Positions 62,544-64,000 of a stretch of 64,000 bases of DNA are shown here, in pieces; position 1 is the stretch's first letter; each line of letters opens with the position of its first letter. Under the pieces are notes generated by a model. That model saw nothing but the letters and a program-made list of their open reading frames with translations. It was not told the DNA's origin and did no database searches. The position numbers and the translations under genes were made by a program. Source of the DNA: Flavobacterium ardleyense (GTDB lineage Bacteria > Bacteroidota > Bacteroidia > Flavobacteriales > Flavobacteriaceae); NCBI RefSeq assembly GCF_033547075.1, contig NZ_CP137891.1, forward strand, positions 2,046,001-2,110,000, in the 5' to 3' direction.

Positions 62544-62575
62544 AAAAAGTCTGACTCTTGCGAATCAGACTTTTT
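62544..62575. terminator. Bidirectional terminator
   Basis: AAAAAGTCTGA and TCAGACTTTTT form a perfect stem with T-runs on both strands. It ends the minus-strand ice-binding-like gene and may also stop plus-strand read-through from the VOC gene. Confidence 0.82.
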
Positions 62576-62649
62576 CAATTATAATCCAGATTGTTTCTTA
62601 CTTTATAGATAAAACAAATCATGTCATATTTTGACAGTAAATCAATAGA

Positions 62650-64000
62650 CTATTTAGCTGACACTAATTTTCCAGTCGATGTAAATCCATTAGCACCTAC
62701 GATTTTGTAGAAGTACATTCCCGCAGGAACATTTACATCCATCGTAGTTTCGCTTTGAGTTAAAGTTTGCTTCAAAACCTGAGCTCCAGTCACTGAATAT
62801 AAGAACAGTTCGTGATTTCCACCTTCGGTAATTGATACAGATAAAGTGTTTGAAAAAGGGTTTGGATAGAAAGTCCCCGCTAGCTTTGTAGCCTCATTAA
62901 CCGGTAATCCCAAACTATTGCAAGCAGGAGTCATTACTGCGGTTACAGTAGCCGTTGTTACAGCACCATTAGTTGTAAGTGCGCGACCTTGCAAGTTTAC
63001 GCCAGTGTATAAGTGTACTGCACCGTTGTTCCCAACGATAGTACCTTTAAATTGTGTGTAATCGTTGATAATTGTTTTACCATCAATTTTCCAAAAAACG
63101 TTTTTTGCTTGTGCACCATTTACAAGTTCAATTTCAGCATAAGTGCTTGTTGAAAAGGCACCACTAATTTTGAAAACAAATACAGCATTAGCATTTCCTT
63201 GCGCATTTAGCGTAAGCTTATTTGTCAAGACAGTTGCTCCGTCCAAGAAGTATGTGTGAGGTGTAAGAACAAGGTTTTGACCTACTGCCGCTGGAAAAAG
63301 CAATTTGATATCTGTAGGAAGTGTATTCAAGTATTGGTAAACAATTCCAAGATCTTGTGCACACTGAGCCGTTGATGAATCTGGAATTGGGTGAATAGTT
63401 CCAGTTACATTTGCTGCTAGAAATCCAGTTGTAGTTCCAACATTAGTTCCCACATCGCCTGTAATATGAGTAACACCAGTGTTGTTAGCTTGACCATTTC
63501 CAGAGAAAATAGTGTAACAACCAACAGATAAAAGTGCAGGTGCAGTAGGACCTGTAAGGACAGCACTTCCACAACCAAGTGGAATTCTAACTGTTCCGCC
63601 GTGAATTGTCACTGCTCCAGTTGTAGAAAGAGCGCGACCTTCAATCTCAGTACCGACATTTAAGATAATTGCTGCATTGTTTGCAATTACATTTCCTTTA
63701 ATTTTTGTGTTTGTTGCCAAATCGACAAGACCTTCAATTTTCCAAAAAACATTGCAGGCAACCGCACCGTTTGTAAGAACAACTTGTGCTGCAGCTCCCG
63801 AAGAAAATGCTCCGCCAATTTTAAAGATAAAAACCGCATTTGGATTTCCTTGACCGTTTAGAGTTAATATGCCATTCAAAGATGCAGGCGCTGTAACGCT
63901 GTAGATTCCTGCGTTTAATGACTGTCCCGAACCCAATAGTGGCGCAATCGTCGCAGTTGGAGTCGCCGAATTTAGCTGATTGTAAGCAACCAGCAATGAT
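62650..64000 (-). CDS. Ice-binding-like (DUF3494) T9SS protein, 5' part outside window
   Basis: At least 450 residues, cut by the window edge at its N-terminal side. It contains two tandem DUF3494-like units, each with FVFKIGGAFS or FVFKISGAFS, VFWKIDG/VFWKIEG, a KGNVIANNAA/KGTIVGNNGA block and GRALTTNGAVT or GRALSTTGAVT. This beta-helical fold occurs in ice-binding proteins and in adhesins, so antifreeze activity is not certain. The C-terminus (TFYPNPFSNTLSV...GMYFYKIVGANG) is a T9SS sorting domain, so the product is exported to the surface. The first in-frame TTG at 63996 is not the real start. Confidence 0.85.
   Translation of the reverse strand, partial: SLLVAYNQLNSATPTATIAPLLGSGQSLNAGIYSVTAPASLNGILTLNGQGNPNAVFIFKIGGAFSSGAAAQVVLTNGAVACNVFWKIEGLVDLATNTKIKGNVIANNAAIILNVGTEIEGRALSTTGAVTIHGGTVRIPLGCGSAVLTGPTAPALLSVGCYTIFSGNGQANNTGVTHITGDVGTNVGTTTGFLAANVTGTIHPIPDSSTAQCAQDLGIVYQYLNTLPTDIKLLFPAAVGQNLVLTPHTYFLDGATVLTNKLTLNAQGNANAVFVFKISGAFSTSTYAEIELVNGAQAKNVFWKIDGKTIINDYTQFKGTIVGNNGAVHLYTGVNLQGRALTTNGAVTTATVTAVMTPACNSLGLPVNEATKLAGTFYPNPFSNTLSVSITEGGNHELFLYSVTGAQVLKQTLTQSETTMDVNVPAGMYFYKIVGANGFTSTGKLVSAK

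Overview
The window looks like a chromosomal segment of a low-GC Flavobacteriaceae member (Flavobacterium-like). Evidence in the sequence: several promoter -7 boxes of the Bacteroidetes type TAnnTTTG, several of them with a TTG near -33; no strong Shine-Dalgarno sequences; three proteins with C-terminal domains of the type IX secretion (T9SS) kind; and many small palindromic elements between genes. Function calls come from reading motifs and recalling families; no database search was run.

Layout. 1-143: tRNA-His with promoter and terminator. 144-1002: non-coding mosaic of small palindromes. 1003-7122: minus-strand housekeeping genes (M28 peptidase lipoprotein, dienelactone hydrolase, thioredoxin-reductase-like flavoprotein, response regulator, PAS/GAF histidine kinase). 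7539-7623: tRNA-Ser(TGA), followed by a 20.1 kb integrative and mobilizable element (about 7611-27710) inserted at its 3' end and bounded by a 52-bp exact direct repeat. The element carries a complete type I restriction-modification operon (hsdM-hsdS-hsdR), a 1761-aa HEPN/STAND-NTPase protein that is a good candidate for an antiphage sensor, two small unknown genes, four 23-bp-period iterons, relaxase and MobC with an oriT-like inverted repeat, a Toprim primase-like protein, a DUF3987-type ATPase, an excisionase-like HTH protein, an unknown protein and a tyrosine integrase next to attR.

28622-45879: a 17.3 kb operon of five very large, mostly unnamed proteins (1783, 658, 625, 1999 and 655 aa; 5720 residues). 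None has a Sec signal. The first resembles the DUF6603 family, and the others carry motifs I associate with a widespread but functionally uncharacterised set of co-occurring proteins. This is the strongest candidate in the window for an undescribed system. It is followed by a promoter and two terminators without ORFs, suggesting a small RNA.

46802-64000: core and surface functions. TruC-like pseudouridine synthase; an unusual pair of redox enzymes with N-terminal zinc-finger-like segments; a Zur/Fur-type regulator divergent from a TonB receptor and a His-rich lipoprotein, with a palindromic operator between them (probable zinc uptake); a TrmH-type methyltransferase; a cobalamin riboswitch controlling a beta-propeller and a second T9SS surface protein (probable B12 capture, BtuG-like); an SGNH-hydrolase lipoprotein; small NTF2-like and VOC proteins; and an ice-binding-like (DUF3494) T9SS protein that runs off the right edge.
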